DNA of 64,000 bases from Leclercia adecarboxylata (GTDB lineage: Bacteria > Pseudomonadota > Gammaproteobacteria > Enterobacterales > Enterobacteriaceae): the NCBI GenBank assembly GCA_002360945.1, contig DERO01000029.1, forward strand, positions 51,328 through 115,327. The letters are read 5' to 3'. Both the position numbers and the translations under genes were made by a program. The notes below the pieces were generated by a model. That model saw only the letters and a list, made by a program, of their open reading frames with translations. It searched no databases and was not told where the DNA came from. Below, piece after piece: positions 63,082-64,000 of the stretch (positions are counted from its first letter, which is position 1; every line of letters begins with the position of its first letter).

Positions 63082-64000
63082 TTACACGGCCTTGATATTG
63101 ATCGCTTCGCCCTGCATCCGCTTACGCAGCGTACGCTTGGTACGGTCGATAACATCACCGGCCAGCTGACCGCAGGCGGCATCGATATCGTCACCGCGGG
63201 TTTTACGCACGATAGTGGTGAAGCCGTACTCCATCAGAACCTTGGAGAAACGGTCGATACGGCTGTTTGAGCTACGGCCATACGGCGCGCCCGGGAACGG
63301 GTTCCATGGGATCAGATTGATCTTGCACGGCGTATCTTTCAGCAGTGCCGCCAACTCGTGCGCATGCTCGGTGCCGTCGTTGACGTGATCCAGCATGACG
63401 TACTCGATGGTGACGCGTCCCTGGTTGGCATTGGACTTCGAAATGTAGCCCCGCACCGAGTTCAGGAAGGTCTCGATATTGTATTTCTTGTTGATTGGCA
63501 CGATCTCATCACGGATGGCATCGTTTGGCGCGTGCAGCGAAATCGCCAGCGCAACGTCAATCATATCGCCGAGCTTGTCCAGCGCAGGCACAACACCTGA
63601 GGTGGAAAGCGTCACGCGACGTTTGGACAGGCCAAAACCGAAGTCATCGAGCATGATTTCCATGGCTGGAACCACGTTGGTCAGGTTCAGCAGCGGTTCG
63701 CCCATCCCCATCATCACCACGTTGGTGATTGGACGGGTACCGGTCACTTTTGCCGCACCGACGATCTTCGCCGCGCGCCAGACCTGGCCGATGATTTCCG
63801 ACACGCGCAGGTTACGGTTAAAGCCCTGCTGCGCCGTGGAGCAGAACTTACACTCCAGCGCACAACCCACCTGGGAAGAGACACACAGCGTGGCGCGGTC
63901 ATCTTCCGGGATATAGACCGTCTCAACGCGCTGATCGCCTACGGCAATCGCCCATTTGATGGTGCCGTCAGCTGAGCGCTGCTCTTCCACCACTTCCGGG
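63082..64000 (-). CDS. rlmN: Dual-specificity 23S rRNA/tRNA methyltransferase RlmN (5' end cut off)
   Basis: Radical SAM enzyme making 2-methyladenosine at A2503 of 23S rRNA and A37 of some tRNAs. The window holds the C-terminal ~305 codons; the reading frame continues past 64000 ([13 protein letters not shown] at the edge), so the N-terminal ~78 residues are missing. Visible are the CxxxCxxC cluster (CALECKFC), GMGEPLLN, and [12 protein letters not shown]. The C-terminal [13 protein letters not shown] contains the cysteine that is methylated during catalysis. In the 292-bp gap to rodZ I saw no gene. Confidence 0.97.
   Translation of the reverse strand, partial: PEVVEEQRSADGTIKWAIAVGDQRVETVYIPEDDRATLCVSSQVGCALECKFCSTAQQGFNRNLRVSEIIGQVWRAAKIVGAAKVTGTRPITNVVMMGMGEPLLNLTNVVPAMEIMLDDFGFGLSKRRVTLSTSGVVPALDKLGDMIDVALAISLHAPNDAIRDEIVPINKKYNIETFLNSVRGYISKSNANQGRVTIEYVMLDHVNDGTEHAHELAALLKDTPCKINLIPWNPFPGAPYGRSSNSRIDRFSKVLMEYGFTTIVRKTRGDDIDAACGQLAGDVIDRTKRTLRKRMQGEAINIKAV

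Overview
The window is a GC-rich stretch of chromosome from a member of the Enterobacteriaceae. Nearly every gene has a recognisable E. coli counterpart in the same order: amiA-hemF, maeB, talA-tktB, ypfG, nudK, aegA, narQ, acrD, yffB-dapE-ypfN, ypfH, tmcA-ypfJ, purC, dapA-bamC, gcvR-bcp, perM, bepA-yfgD, hda, upp-uraA, purMN, ppk-ppx, pdeF, yfgG, guaBA, xseA, yfgJ, der-bamB-yfgM-hisS-ispG-rodZ-rlmN. The accessory gene set suggests a relative of Enterobacter, Lelliottia or Leclercia rather than Escherichia or Salmonella. That placement is inference; no marker here settles the genus. No rRNA, tRNA, insertion sequence, prophage or CRISPR array was seen.

Layout. 1-9 kb holds peptidoglycan amidase, haem synthesis, malic enzyme and the pentose-phosphate pair talA-tktB. 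hemF abuts maeB with only a REP pair between them, so the eut operon that E. coli and Salmonella carry there is absent. 9-17 kb holds an Fe-S oxidoreductase (aegA), the nitrate sensor narQ and the RND pump acrD. 17-30 kb holds lysine/peptidoglycan precursor synthesis (dapE, dapA), the BAM lipoprotein bamC, purC, tRNA acetylation and envelope quality control (bepA). 30-41 kb covers replication control (hda), uracil salvage (upp-uraA), purine synthesis (purMN) and polyphosphate (ppk-ppx). 41-64 kb covers c-di-GMP turnover (pdeF), GMP synthesis (guaBA), exonuclease VII, and the der-bamB-yfgM-hisS-ispG-rodZ-rlmN cluster, read leftwards; rlmN is cut by the window edge.

Accessory insertions into the conserved backbone are: (a) a 6-phospho-beta-glucosidase with an AscG-like operator between upp and purM; (b) a LysR regulator, MFS transporter, DUF1471 protein and secreted alpha/beta hydrolase between yfgG and guaA; (c) a protealysin-type M4 metallopeptidase followed by its putative inhibitor emfourin, between xseA and yfgJ; (d) a POT-family peptide transporter with a Gfo/Idh/MocA oxidoreductase between yfgJ and der.

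The least explained piece of DNA is a non-coding block of about 230 bp between the convergent genes ypfN and ypfH (about 18.9-19.13 kb). It can fold into a multibranched structure with a 22-bp interrupted outer stem and competing hairpins. Readable regulatory sites include PurR boxes at purC, purM and guaB, the UTP-sensing T-tract promoter of upp, an FNR box near pdeF, a BaeR-like box at acrD, a sigma-E-like promoter at bepA, and a CUG start codon for hda.
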